DNA of 64,000 bases from Sporosarcina koreensis (GTDB taxonomy: Bacteria > Bacillota > Bacilli > Bacillales_A > Planococcaceae): positions 62,001-126,000 of the forward strand of contig NZ_LN651335.1 of NCBI RefSeq assembly GCF_000826145.2, given 5' to 3'. The position numbers and the translations under genes were made by a program. This document shows positions 1 to 7,293 of the stretch, piece after piece. Each line of letters begins with the position of its first letter. Position 1 is the stretch's first letter. A model generated the notes under the pieces. It ran no database searches and was not told where the DNA came from. It saw only the letters and a list, made by a program, of their open reading frames with translations.

Positions 1-359
1 TGCTCATCATTTCGAGCCTGCTGCACAATCCGGATATCCTGTTCCTGGATGAACCGCTCAGCGGCCTGGACGCAAACAGTGTCATGGTCGTCAAGGATAT
101 CCTGGCCACGCTGGCGGCGAACGGCAAGACGATTTTCTACTCGTCCCACATCATGGATGTTGTCGAGAAGATCAGCAACCGGATTGTGCTGCTGAATGAC
201 GGACTGATCGCAGCCGACGGAACGTTCGAAGAGCTGAAAGGGCAAGACGATACGGGGACGCTCGAGACGATCTTCAATTCCCTGACCGGCTTCGATCAGC
301 ATGAACAGACGGCCCGGCGGTTCGTCGATACAGTGACGGGCGGTGGAACCGTTGACTGA
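1..359 (+). CDS. ABC transporter ATP-binding protein (3' part only)
   Basis: This is the C-terminal part of an ABC-type ATPase whose start lies before the window; the reading frame begins at base 3. Visible are the Walker B segment (LFLDEP), the D-loop (SGLDA) and the switch histidine (SSH). The Walker A and signature motifs are outside. Its end overlaps the start of the next gene by about 17 bases, so it should be translationally coupled to that membrane protein and energise it. The substrate cannot be told from this fragment. The family call is firm; whether it is an importer or exporter is open, although pairing with a large ABC-2-like permease favours export. Confidence 0.93.
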   Translation, partial: LIISSLLHNPDILFLDEPLSGLDANSVMVVKDILATLAANGKTIFYSSHIMDVVEKISNRIVLLNDGLIAADGTFEELKGQDDTGTLETIFNSLTGFDQHEQTARRFVDTVTGGGTVD

Positions 360-1977
360 CTTCCGTTCCCTCCGTATCCTCGACCGGTTCCAGGGGATGT
401 TCCGCAAATTCGGTGTCAGCTATCCCGCCATGCGGGCGATCGTCGGCCTGAAGCTGACGATGGATGAACGGCGGGTGCCCGTCGTGTTTTCGCAGACGAA
501 GCTGAAAGAGGGCAACCAGTTCATGAAATCGCTCGCTCTCTACGTGCTGTATGGACTCGTCACCATCCCGTTCCTGTTCTTCGGCGACAGCCCGATGCTG
601 CAGATGGGGTTCGTGTTCGGCATTTCGATGTTCATGATCATGACGTCGCTCATCGCCGATTTCTCGACAGTGCTGCTAGACGTCCGCGACCGTGTCCTGC
701 TGGCCGCCGCACCCGTCGATGACCGCACGCTGAATGCCGCAAAACTCGTCCATATCACGATCTACATGTCCTTGATGACCCTTGCGCTGCTCGGCATCCC
801 GTCGATTGTCATGCTGGCGGTGAAGGGCCCGGTTTTCTTTCTGCTGTTCCTGGTGATGCTGGGGCTTCTTTTGCTGCTGATCATCGCGCTGACCGCGATC
901 ACCTATATGGTCATGCTGCGCTTGTTCGACGGTGAACGGCTGAAAGACTACATCAATTACGTCCAGATCGCCCTCTCGATCGGGCTTTTCGCCGGCTACC
1001 AGGTGCTGATCCGCTCGTTCGACTTTGTCGGCCTGTCCGTCGAGTATGTGTTCCGCTGGTGGCATCTGCTGCTGCCGCCGCTCTGGTTCGCCGCGCCGTT
1101 CGAGTGGCTGCCCGGCGGAAATGGCGATCCGGTGCTGAAGGTGTTATCCGCCATGGCCGTTGTGATCCCGCTGCTCGCAATTACGCTGTACATCCGCACG
1201 ATGCCGCAATTCGAGCAGAACCTGCAGAAATTGCTCTCTGAGATGAAAGGCGGCACACCGCCGCGTGCGTTCCTGATGACATTTTGGGAAAAACTTCTGT
1301 GCCGGGACAAGGAAGAGCGGGCGTGTTTCCGGTTCGCCTGGCAGCTCATGAAGCGCGAGCGGGAGTTCAAGCTGAAAGTGTATCCATCGCTCGGCATCGG
1401 GTTCATCGCCCCGTTCCTGTTCCTGTATATCTTCCTGCAGGAGGGGCCAATCTCAAGCATCGGGAAGTCGGATCAGTTCTACATGCTGTACTTCAGTTTT
1501 CTCGTCATAGCGACGCTGACGATGATGCTCAGCTACTCGGAAAAGTACAAAGGCGCCTGGCTCTTCGAGGTCACGCCGATCCGGCAGCCGGGTGTTCTGA
1601 AACGGGGTACGCTGAAGGCGAGCCTGGCGCAGCTGTTCCTGCCGATCTACCTGCTGCAGGCCGTGCTATTCGGCATCCTGTTCGGTGCACGGATCATTCC
1701 CGACATCCTCGGTATCCTGATCGCGGCGGTGCTCTACGCAGCGATCTGTTATGGGATGGGCAGCCGGGGAGTCCTCCCGTTTTCCCGGCCGATGGGCGAG
1801 TCCCTCCAGTCGGGCACTGCCAAGCAGATCATCTTCATGCTGCTGATCGGCGCCTTCGTCATCCCGCACATCATACTCGCCGGCCTTCCGTACGGGTCGT
1901 GGATCTACCTCGTCCTCATCGCGATCGCCTGCATCATCGGCTGGCGGACGGTCCTGCCGGTGAAAGGAATGGCCTGA
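343..1977 (+). CDS. ABC transporter permease, multi-spanning, about 540 aa
   Basis: A large hydrophobic protein with roughly a dozen predicted membrane segments, e.g. around residues 65-110, 130-205, 245-285, 345-410 and 435-540. Charged cytoplasmic stretches lie around residues 20-60 and 285-345. It overlaps the preceding ATPase gene and must be its membrane partner. The start may be the GTG given here or the TTG at 352, which sits 6 bases after a GGTGG ribosome-binding site; both give essentially the same protein. It resembles uncharacterised Bacillales exporter permeases that pair with a single ATPase. I see no substrate-specific motif. A strong terminator follows directly, so this is the last gene of its operon. 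Confidence 0.85.
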   Translation: MEPLTDFRSLRILDRFQGMFRKFGVSYPAMRAIVGLKLTMDERRVPVVFSQTKLKEGNQFMKSLALYVLYGLVTIPFLFFGDSPMLQMGFVFGISMFMIMTSLIADFSTVLLDVRDRVLLAAAPVDDRTLNAAKLVHITIYMSLMTLALLGIPSIVMLAVKGPVFFLLFLVMLGLLLLLIIALTAITYMVMLRLFDGERLKDYINYVQIALSIGLFAGYQVLIRSFDFVGLSVEYVFRWWHLLLPPLWFAAPFEWLPGGNGDPVLKVLSAMAVVIPLLAITLYIRTMPQFEQNLQKLLSEMKGGTPPRAFLMTFWEKLLCRDKEERACFRFAWQLMKREREFKLKVYPSLGIGFIAPFLFLYIFLQEGPISSIGKSDQFYMLYFSFLVIATLTMMLSYSEKYKGAWLFEVTPIRQPGVLKRGTLKASLAQLFLPIYLLQAVLFGILFGARIIPDILGILIAAVLYAAICYGMGSRGVLPFSRPMGESLQSGTAKQIIFMLLIGAFVIPHIILAGLPYGSWIYLVLIAIACIIGWRTVLPVKGMA

Positions 1978-1980
1978 CAG

Positions 1981-2021
1981 AAAGCCCCCCGCCAGCCTTC
2001 TGACAACTAACGGGGGGCTTT
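1981..2021. terminator. Bidirectional intrinsic terminator
   Basis: AAAGCCCCCCG (1981-1991) pairs with CGGGGGGCTTT (2011-2021), giving a GC stem flanked by A and T tracts. It can serve the ABC permease on the plus strand and the convergent small gene on the minus strand. Confidence 0.85.
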
Positions 2022-2029
2022 GTATTTGG

Positions 2030-2410
2030 TTACCGCTCATCACGGATTTTCAGCGCGACACGTTCTCCGGCCAGGCCGGGGAGTTTCAGCACGCCGATCC
2101 CCATGTCAGGGGCCTCATTATGGGCGTGGCGGATGGTCGCCGTCACGACCGGTTTTGAGAACTTGCGGTAAGCCTCCATTGAGATGTCGACGTAGGCGTT
2201 CCGCTCGTCATGCTGATACAGAACGTATAGATCCTCCCCATCCCGGTATGTCCGGAACACGGTGTCTTCGGCGCCATCGGACACGGCGGATGCCGGGACG
2301 TCCGCTGACGTGAGGAGCGCGTGCGGCAGCGGACCGTGCATGGCACTGTAGACACCCGCCGCAACCAGCACGAGCATGCCGATAGCCGTCAGCCAGATGG
2401 ACTTCTTCAT
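2030..2410 (-). CDS. Hypothetical exported or membrane-anchored protein, 126 aa
   Basis: The protein begins with a lysine pair and a hydrophobic segment (about residues 4-24) that can act as an uncleaved anchor or signal peptide. About 100 mostly polar residues follow, ending in a run of charged residues. I do not recognise the family. The ATG is preceded by a clear AAAGGGGG ribosome-binding site 8 bases upstream, which supports it as a real gene. It is monocistronic, converges on the ABC permease and shares its terminator. Upstream lies a 545-bp gene-free stretch with two repeat arrays, so its promoter must sit close to or among them. An extracellular accessory role is only a guess. Confidence 0.65.
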   Translation of the reverse strand: MKKSIWLTAIGMLVLVAAGVYSAMHGPLPHALLTSADVPASAVSDGAEDTVFRTYRDGEDLYVLYQHDERNAYVDISMEAYRKFSKPVVTATIRHAHNEAPDMGIGVLKLPGLAGERVALKIRDER

Positions 2411-2549
2411 CCGCCATCCCCCTTTCCTGGAAATCTGATACTATCTGTACGCTGCGTCTCAGGAAAAGTTCCGGTCTCTCGGGATTTAATCCGGGTAACC
2501 AGGCCCGGCGGTGCGCCCGTCCACCGACCTGCCGCTGGGCGGGATCCCT

Positions 2550-2663
2550 TATCGGACAGTTCAGCGGCTGTATCGGACATAACCTGGGAAGTATCGGACG
2601 TATCGGTCGGCATATCGGACATAACCTGTGAAGTATCGGACACATCACCGAATTTATCGGCAT
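2550..2663. repeat. Intergenic array A: TATCGGACA every 21 bp, six copies
   Basis: TATCGGACA or a near match begins at 2550, 2571, 2592, 2613, 2634 and 2655, exactly 21 bp apart each time. The last copy reads TATCGGCAT. The 12-bp fillers differ, except that the fillers after copies 2 and 4 are alike (taacctgggaag, taacctgtgaag). An extra TATCGG lies at 2601. The array sits in the 545-bp gap (2411-2955) between two divergent genes. Because 21 is a multiple of three, the array makes a fake seven-residue protein repeat in several frames; I do not believe it is coding. Confidence 0.85.
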
Positions 2664-2772
2664 CCGCACACAATTCCGAGACCGCGGGGACACACACCCT
2701 TCCTGTGAACTCCGGCGGCGCGCAGAAAACAGACAAGCCGGCATTTATCTTGGAAGTAAGACGAAGCAGATT

Positions 2773-2862
2773 CGCTCAAGCATCCGGTCGAACCGCTCAA
2801 GTGAGCAGCCGAACGCTCAAGCAAACAGCGAAACGCTCAAGCCCCCGCATCAACCGCTCAAG
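2773..2862. repeat. Intergenic array B: CGCTCAAG every 20-21 bp, five copies
   Basis: The octamer CGCTCAAG occurs unchanged at 2773, 2794, 2814, 2834 and 2855 (steps of 21, 20, 20, 21). It is usually preceded by A and followed by C. The fillers are not conserved. It lies 110 bp after array A, upstream of the SDR/DUF2867 gene. The same octamer with the same spacing recurs at 19883-20013. Confidence 0.85.
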
Positions 2863-2955
2863 CCGCCAGCTGAAACACCCATCCCCCAGCGCTTACCCCT
2901 GCTGAAAGAAGGGTACAGCATCCATAGATCGAGAGAACAGGGAGGCGGAGTACAT

Positions 2956-4407
2956 ATGCAGACGAGGAAACCGGTAGTGGCGGTCGCCGGCGCAAGCGGC
3001 TATATCGGCCACAACCTGCTGGATTGCCTGAAAGGGAAGGCGCACGTTATCGCGCTGTCGCGCAGCGGCGGCCGGCGGCAGAGTACGGAGGATGTCACGT
3101 GGCGTTCGTGCGATTTGTTTTCAATGAAAGACGCCGAAAAGGGGCTCGAGGGGGCGGACATCGCCGTCTACCTCGTCCATTCCATGCTGAAGTCGGCGAA
3201 ACTGACGCAGGGGACGTTCGAGGACATGGATGTCATCCTCGCCGACAACTTCGCCCAGGCAGCGAAGAAGCAGGGCGTGCAGCAGATCATCTATCTCGGC
3301 GGTATCGTGCCGGAGGAGGATGAAACCCATCTGTCACGCCACCTGAAGAGCCGGCTTGAAGTGGAACGCGTGCTGCGCGACTATGGGGTGCCGGTGACCG
3401 CACTTAGAGCCGGTCTGATTGTCGGGCCGAAAGGGTCTTCATTCCCCATTCTGTCCAAGCTCGTCAAGCGGCTGCCGGTCATGGTGCTGCCGAAGTGGAC
3501 GAAGACCCGGACACAGCCGGTCGCACTGAAGGATGTGCTGCGCGGACTGACGGCCGTCATCCTCGACACCGAACTCGAGGACCGGTCGATCGACATCGGC
3601 GGCCCGGACGTCATGACCTACCGGACGATGATGAAAGCGACGGCCGAAGTCATGGGCAAGAACCCGAAGATGATCGGGGTGCCGTTCTTCACACTCACCC
3701 TGTCGCGCCTCTGGCTGCGGCTCGTGACGAATACGCCGAAGGAGATGGTGTACCCGCTCGTCGAAAGCCTGCGGCATGCGATGGTCATCCAGCCGGGCCA
3801 TTACGTCGAAGGGGTGAGCGACGGCCAGACACCGTTCCGGGAAGCGGCCCGGATCGCACTCGACGAAGAGCGCTGTTCCGGGAAGCAGAAGCGGGCGGGC
3901 TCGCTCCTGCCGAATTTCGGCCCGCTCAAACAGGACGTGCGGTCCGTCCAGCGCATCCGGCTGCCGGGCGGCTGGACGGCGGATGAAGCTGCCCGCTATT
4001 ACGTCCGATGGCTCGAGACGTTCCTGAATCCGTGGGTCCATACGGCAGCGGATAACGAGCTGAACTGCAAGATCGGCTTCCTCGGGGACCATACGCTGCT
4101 CGAGCTGTCGTATTCAGGGGAGCGCAGTACGGAGGACCGGGCCCTCTACTACATCACCGGCGGTCTGCTGACGGATACGCAGCACAACGAGCGCGGCCGG
4201 ATGGAATTCCGCAAGATCCCGGGGGCGGATGAAGCGATCATCGCAATCCACGACTACCTGCCGTCATTGCCGTGGTTCGTCTACTACTTCACGCAGGCGT
4301 TCATGCACTCGTTCGTCATGGGCGCCTTCCGCCGGCACATGAACCGGCTGAGCGTCAGTGAAGAGGATCGGCAGTACGTCTGCGCGCTCACTGTGAAAGA
4401 TATGTAA
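2956..4407 (+). CDS. SDR-family NAD(P)-binding protein with C-terminal DUF2867 domain
   Basis: The N-terminal half (about residues 5-300) is an atypical short-chain dehydrogenase with the Rossmann glycine motif GASGYIG at residues 13-19. The C-terminal 150 residues match the DUF2867 domain that often follows such SDRs (stretch around LLELSYSG and the aromatic tail near PSLPWFVYYF). At 483 residues it has the usual length of the two-domain family. The ATG follows a GGGAGGCGGAG ribosome-binding site. It stands alone between a repeat-rich intergenic region and a strong terminator. Substrate and pathway are unknown: the fold suggests NAD(P)-dependent chemistry on a small molecule or quinone, but no family member I know gives a firm function. 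Confidence 0.88.
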   Translation: MQTRKPVVAVAGASGYIGHNLLDCLKGKAHVIALSRSGGRRQSTEDVTWRSCDLFSMKDAEKGLEGADIAVYLVHSMLKSAKLTQGTFEDMDVILADNFAQAAKKQGVQQIIYLGGIVPEEDETHLSRHLKSRLEVERVLRDYGVPVTALRAGLIVGPKGSSFPILSKLVKRLPVMVLPKWTKTRTQPVALKDVLRGLTAVILDTELEDRSIDIGGPDVMTYRTMMKATAEVMGKNPKMIGVPFFTLTLSRLWLRLVTNTPKEMVYPLVESLRHAMVIQPGHYVEGVSDGQTPFREAARIALDEERCSGKQKRAGSLLPNFGPLKQDVRSVQRIRLPGGWTADEAARYYVRWLETFLNPWVHTAADNELNCKIGFLGDHTLLELSYSGERSTEDRALYYITGGLLTDTQHNERGRMEFRKIPGADEAIIAIHDYLPSLPWFVYYFTQAFMHSFVMGAFRRHMNRLSVSEEDRQYVCALTVKDM

Positions 4408-4433
4408 AAAAGGCCCCTCGCCAGGGGCCTTTT
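4408..4433. terminator. Bidirectional intrinsic terminator
   Basis: AAAAGGCCCCT (4408-4418) pairs with AGGGGCCTTTT (4423-4433) around a 4-base loop. It separates the convergent SDR and nitroreductase genes and can serve both. Confidence 0.9.
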
Positions 4434-4445
4434 CCAATGGAACTA

Positions 4446-5072
4446 TTATACGAATTTCGCAATCTTCTCAAGCGGCAGTCGGGTCGAGCCGTAGGCCGGC
4501 GCCGCCGCTTTGCCGATGGCGATCAGCACGAGCGGCACATAGCGCTCCTCCAGGCCGAACTCCTCTGCAAATGCCGCTTTGTCGAACCCGCCCATCGGCA
4601 CGGTATCATACCCTTTCGCCTTTGCGATCAGCATGAGCTGCATGGAGATCAGACCCGCATCGAACGCTGCAATGTTGAGCCGTGCCTCTTTCGGCGCGTT
4701 CGGATAGAGCGCCTTCGCATTCGCGATCTGCACCTGGACGTTCGTTTCATCGATATTGCCCGCTTCCAGGTTGGACAGGTAGATCTCGTCGATATGCTCA
4801 TACATCTCCGTGTCGGCGATGACGGCGATCAGCGCGGAGGACGTCTCCATCTGCTCCTGGTTGAATGAGAATTCCTTGATGCGTTGTTTCGCCGCATCGT
4901 CCTGGATGACGAGGAACCGCCAAGGCTGCAGATTGCTGGAAGAAGGGGCCAGGGACGCTTCCTTCAGCATCTCTTCGATTTCAGCTGGATCGATTGTGAA
5001 GCCGGGATCGTATTTGCGGACGGATTTCCGGGCATGGATCACTTCGGACAATGGCTTGTATAATTCTGACAT
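4446..5072 (-). CDS. Nitroreductase-family FMN oxidoreductase
   Basis: A 208-residue flavoprotein of the nitroreductase family, expected to use NAD(P)H and FMN to reduce nitro compounds, quinones or related electrophiles in the cytoplasm. The FMN-phosphate site is seen as RKSVRKY near residue 16, followed by SSSNLQPWRF (about residues 44-53) and a C-terminal glycine-rich PMGGFD region (about residue 160). Length and motif order are normal. It is transcribed divergently from an HxlR-type regulator. A TTGACA -35 (5161-5156, minus strand) overlaps one of two palindromes proposed as operators. This layout is common for electrophile-sensing HxlR/nitroreductase pairs, so induction by quinones or similar stress is likely. 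Confidence 0.92.
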   Translation of the reverse strand: MSELYKPLSEVIHARKSVRKYDPGFTIDPAEIEEMLKEASLAPSSSNLQPWRFLVIQDDAAKQRIKEFSFNQEQMETSSALIAVIADTEMYEHIDEIYLSNLEAGNIDETNVQVQIANAKALYPNAPKEARLNIAAFDAGLISMQLMLIAKAKGYDTVPMGGFDKAAFAEEFGLEERYVPLVLIAIGKAAAPAYGSTRLPLEKIAKFV

Positions 5073-5106
5073 GGGGTAAACTCCTTTGGATGAAAGATTG
5101 GATTCA

Positions 5107-5150
5107 ACTTACCATTAGTAAGTACTGAACAAAAGCTTACTATTCGTAAG
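5107..5150. promoter_or_regulatory. Twin palindromic operators between nitroreductase and hxlR
   Basis: Two dyads share the same arms: ACTTAC-N5-GTAAGT at 5107-5123 and CTTAC-N5-GTAAG at 5136-5150, with centres 28 bp apart. The second lies inside the spacer of the nitroreductase promoter (TTGACA, 17 bp, TAAGCT on the minus strand). Winged-helix HxlR dimers bind such short dyads, so autoregulation plus control of the nitroreductase is the simple reading. This is inferred from position and symmetry only. Confidence 0.7.
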
Positions 5151-5209
5151 TTTGTTTGTCAACTGGGACTGTGGTAAAGTGGAACTATACTGTGAATGGG
5201 GGAGTACAG

Positions 5210-5575
5210 ATGGAGAAAACTGAAGATCTCATTCAATCCGCAGCACCGAAAACCGCCGCGTGCGACAGTTTCCATGCGACGATCGAATTCATCGGCAAAC
5301 GGTGGATGGGCATCATCATCTACCATCTGCTGGACGGACCGAAACGCTACCACGCATTGGCTTCAGAAATTGACGGCATCTCTGACAGGCTGCTGACGGA
5401 ACGGCTGAAGGAACTCGAAGCGCATGGATTCGCGGTGAAACGGACCGTACCGGGCGGACGCAAAGTCGAGTACGAACTGACCGGCAGAGGGCATGCCTTC
5501 GAGCCGGTAATCCGTACAATCCTCGCGTGGGTGAAAGAAAACGGCGGCTGTCCGGATAAAGCCGCAACTGACTAA
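5210..5575 (+). CDS. HxlR-family winged-helix transcriptional regulator
   Basis: A 121-residue regulator with the HxlR core: a conserved N-terminal cysteine (residue 17), then IEFIGKRWMG, the recognition region LLDGPKRYHALASEI and ISDRLLTERLKELEA, and the wing around VPGGRKVEYELT. I chose the ATG at 5210 because GGGGGAG lies 6 bases upstream; a longer version from 5156 would read through the promoter. The single early cysteine is typical of HxlR proteins such as YodB or HypR that sense electrophiles by thiol modification. It probably represses itself and the divergent nitroreductase through the twin operators between them. The DUF2829 gene follows after 23 bases and may be cotranscribed. Confidence 0.93.
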   Translation: MEKTEDLIQSAAPKTAACDSFHATIEFIGKRWMGIIIYHLLDGPKRYHALASEIDGISDRLLTERLKELEAHGFAVKRTVPGGRKVEYELTGRGHAFEPVIRTILAWVKENGGCPDKAATD

Positions 5576-5598
5576 ATTACAAAAAAGGGTGAGAATAG

Positions 5599-5820
5599 AT
5601 GACATTTGAAGAAATCCTGCCGCGCCTGAAAGCGGGCAGCAAGGTGATCCGCAGTGGCTGGGGCGGCGCTGAATTGTATGTGAAACTCATGGAACCGGGC
5701 ACACTGGACGGACTGACGATGAATCCGTATTTCGTCATTAACGTCACAGGTGAAGGCTACACGATGTTCACCCCGACAGTCTGCGATATACTCGCGGATG
5801 ACTGGACGACGGTCGAATGA
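5599..5820 (+). CDS. DUF2829 (Thoeris anti-defence Tad2-like) small protein
   Basis: This 73-residue protein spans a DUF2829 domain. Seen are the N-terminal LKAGSKVIRSGWGG (about residues 10-23), a central PYFVINV strand, and the C-terminal FTPTVCDILADDWTTVE, equivalent to the WTPTQ-D-LAxDW ending of the family. Phage members (Tad2) bind and sequester the cyclic ADP-ribose-like signal of Thoeris defence. Chromosomal stand-alone copies exist and their role is not settled. An AGGGTGAG ribosome-binding site supports the start. It follows hxlR by 23 bases and is closed by its own terminator. No phage genes surround it, so an anti-defence role here is inference; binding some other nucleotide is equally possible. 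Confidence 0.8.
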   Translation: MTFEEILPRLKAGSKVIRSGWGGAELYVKLMEPGTLDGLTMNPYFVINVTGEGYTMFTPTVCDILADDWTTVE

Positions 5821-5830
5821 CCAAAACTTG

Positions 5831-5857
5831 AGCTCATGAGAAATCATGGGCTTTTTT
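5831..5857 (+). terminator. Intrinsic terminator between the DUF2829 and SDR genes
   Basis: AGCTCATGA (5831-5839) pairs with TCATGGGCT (5844-5852) around a GAAA tetraloop, followed by TTTTT. The SDR ribosome-binding site begins only about 5 bases later, so the hairpin either ends the hxlR unit or limits read-through into the SDR gene. Confidence 0.8.
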
Positions 5858-5877
5858 CGATTGGAGGAACTGAACGG

Positions 5878-6633
5878 ATGACACACGGAGAATTTGCAGG
5901 GAAAACGGTCTTCATCACCGGGGCGGCATCGGGCATCGGCCGGGCTCAGGCAGAGGCGTTCATCGAACAGGGGGCCGCTGTTTTCGGCTTCGATCAGGAC
6001 GCAGAAGGGCTTCGGCAGCTCAGTGCGGAGCATCCCCGGACGTTTGCATACAGGCAGGGCGATGTCCGGAAGGCGGCGGACGTCGCGAAGGCCGCAGAAC
6101 AGGCACTTGCGGCGTTTGGGTCTATCGATATCCTGTGCAATACGGCAGGCGTGCTCGACGGGTTCACGAAGACACTGGAGACGGATGAAGCGCTCTGGGA
6201 CCGGATCATGGAGACGAATGTCAAAGGGATGTATCTGACGACGAACGCCATCCTCCCGCATATGATCGCAAACGGGAAGGGTGTCCTCGTCAATATGGCC
6301 TCCATTGCAGGCCTGGTCGGTGGAGGTGGCGGTGCGGCCTATACGGCTTCGAAGCATGCGGTGATCGGCTATACGAAACAGGTCGATCTTGATTATTGCC
6401 GAGCAGGCATCCGGGCGAACGCCATCGCACCGGGTGCGATCGAGACGCCGATGAATGCGGCGGACTTCGCAGGAGCGGGAGAGATGGCGGCACAGGTCGC
6501 AGACGAAACACCGGCCGGCCGCTGGGCGCAGCCGGGAGAAGTCGCGGCCCTGACACTGTATCTTGCAGGCAGAGCATCCGACTACGTCCACGGGGCGGTC
6601 ATCCCGATCGACGGCGGCTGGACCGCAAAATAA
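5878..6633 (+). CDS. SDR-family oxidoreductase (FabG-like)
   Basis: A 251-residue classical short-chain dehydrogenase. It has the cofactor motif TGAASGIG near the N terminus, the NTAG stretch (here CNTAGV), a catalytic serine in NMASIAG, and the YTASK motif carrying the catalytic tyrosine and lysine. A GGWTA ending resembles 3-oxoacyl-ACP reductases and related NAD(P) dehydrogenases. The acidic residue after the second strand (FGFDQD) suggests NAD rather than NADP. The start at 5878 follows GGAGGAA. No promoter fits in the 20 bases after the upstream terminator, so transcription must read through or begin inside the DUF2829 gene. The substrate is unknown. Confidence 0.92.
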   Translation: MTHGEFAGKTVFITGAASGIGRAQAEAFIEQGAAVFGFDQDAEGLRQLSAEHPRTFAYRQGDVRKAADVAKAAEQALAAFGSIDILCNTAGVLDGFTKTLETDEALWDRIMETNVKGMYLTTNAILPHMIANGKGVLVNMASIAGLVGGGGGAAYTASKHAVIGYTKQVDLDYCRAGIRANAIAPGAIETPMNAADFAGAGEMAAQVADETPAGRWAQPGEVAALTLYLAGRASDYVHGAVIPIDGGWTAK

Positions 6634-6667
6634 TCCACACAGCGGACAAGCATTTCTGGTATACTGG

Positions 6668-6777
6668 GCAGGCAGGTTTTTCGCCTGCACTGCGGCACTT
6701 TTTGACGGAGCGATCGGCTCTTTCTTCCTTTGGCCGCAGTTACTACTAAGACAGTCGGCAAGCTGTCTTACAAAGGA
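6668..6777 (+). promoter_or_regulatory. Candidate preQ1-II (COG4708-type) riboswitch upstream of queT
   Basis: The leader folds into the preQ1-II layout. A P2 stem ACTGCGGC (6689-6696) pairs with GCCGCAGT (6733-6740), with a small GAGC/GCTC hairpin inside (6708-6720). An 8-bp hairpin TAAGACAG/CTGTCTTA (6747-6770) follows. The pyrimidine-rich loop TCCTTTG (6726-6732) is complementary to CAAAGGA (6771-6777), which includes the ribosome-binding site of queT. Ligand-stabilised pairing would hide that site. A GCAGGC/GCCTGC hairpin (6668-6688) lies just before P2. An extended -10 (TGG-TATACT, 6660-6665) would start transcription near 6672, so that first hairpin may be only partly transcribed. The downstream gene is a COG4708/QueT homologue, as expected. 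Confidence 0.72.
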
Positions 6778-6786
6778 GGATTCCCT

Positions 6787-7293
6787 ATGACACTTCTCGT
6801 AAAAGAGCGGCAGCGGATCGCAGTCGGCGAGCTTGCGAAGATGGGCATCGTGGCCGGATTGTATGTCGCTGTGACGCTGACACTTGCTGTCATCAGCTTC
6901 GGCGCAGTGCAGCTGCGGCTGTCTGAGATGTTCAACTATCTCGCCCTGTTCCACAAACGGTATATCATCGCTGTGACAGCAGGCGTCGTGCTCGCGAACT
7001 TCTTTTCACCGACCTGGTTCCTGGACGTGCCGGTCGGCGGCATCGCGACGTTCCTTGTCCTGCTTATCAGCCGGATGGCCACGAAGAAGCTGAAGTCGAT
7101 CAAGGCGAAGTTCGTCTGGACCGCACTCATCTTCGCTGTCTCGATGTTCACCGTGGCGGGCCAGCTGACCCTGCTGTACGGCATGCCGTTCTGGCTCACG
7201 TGGTTCACGGTCGGTGTCGGCGAACTGCTGTCGATGTCCGTCGGCGGCGCGATCATGCTCGCTCTTTCAAAGAAAATAGATTTCACCCGATGA
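6787..7293 (+). CDS. queT: QueT-family queuosine precursor (preQ1) ECF transporter S component
   Basis: A 168-residue integral membrane protein with about five or six hydrophobic segments, matching the QueT (COG4708) family. QueT is the substrate-binding component that imports the queuosine precursor preQ1, using the shared EcfA/EcfT energising module encoded elsewhere. Family-typical stretches are RLSEMFNYLALF and FFSPTWFLDVPVGG. The ATG follows an AAAGGAGG site 7 bases upstream, the same bases that pair in the proposed riboswitch. A strong terminator closes this single-gene unit. The assignment rests on family resemblance and agrees with the independent RNA evidence. Confidence 0.92.
   Translation: MTLLVKERQRIAVGELAKMGIVAGLYVAVTLTLAVISFGAVQLRLSEMFNYLALFHKRYIIAVTAGVVLANFFSPTWFLDVPVGGIATFLVLLISRMATKKLKSIKAKFVWTALIFAVSMFTVAGQLTLLYGMPFWLTWFTVGVGELLSMSVGGAIMLALSKKIDFTR

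Noticed and set aside
2407..2736. An open frame on the minus strand with seven-residue repeats (SDTSQVM type)
   Set aside because: The repeats are a by-product of the 21-bp array A; the same array gives heptads in another frame on the plus strand, there is no family match, and the frame overlaps the start of the real gene at 2030-2410.
2956..4407. Nucleoside-diphosphate-sugar epimerase
   Set aside because: The Rossmann motif fits, but the C-terminal DUF2867 domain and the lack of a YxxxK motif in the usual place argue against an ordinary epimerase.
6668..6688. P1 hairpin as a certain part of the preQ1 riboswitch
   Set aside because: The likely transcription start at about 6672 falls inside its 5' arm, so it may not form; I kept it only as a flanking element.
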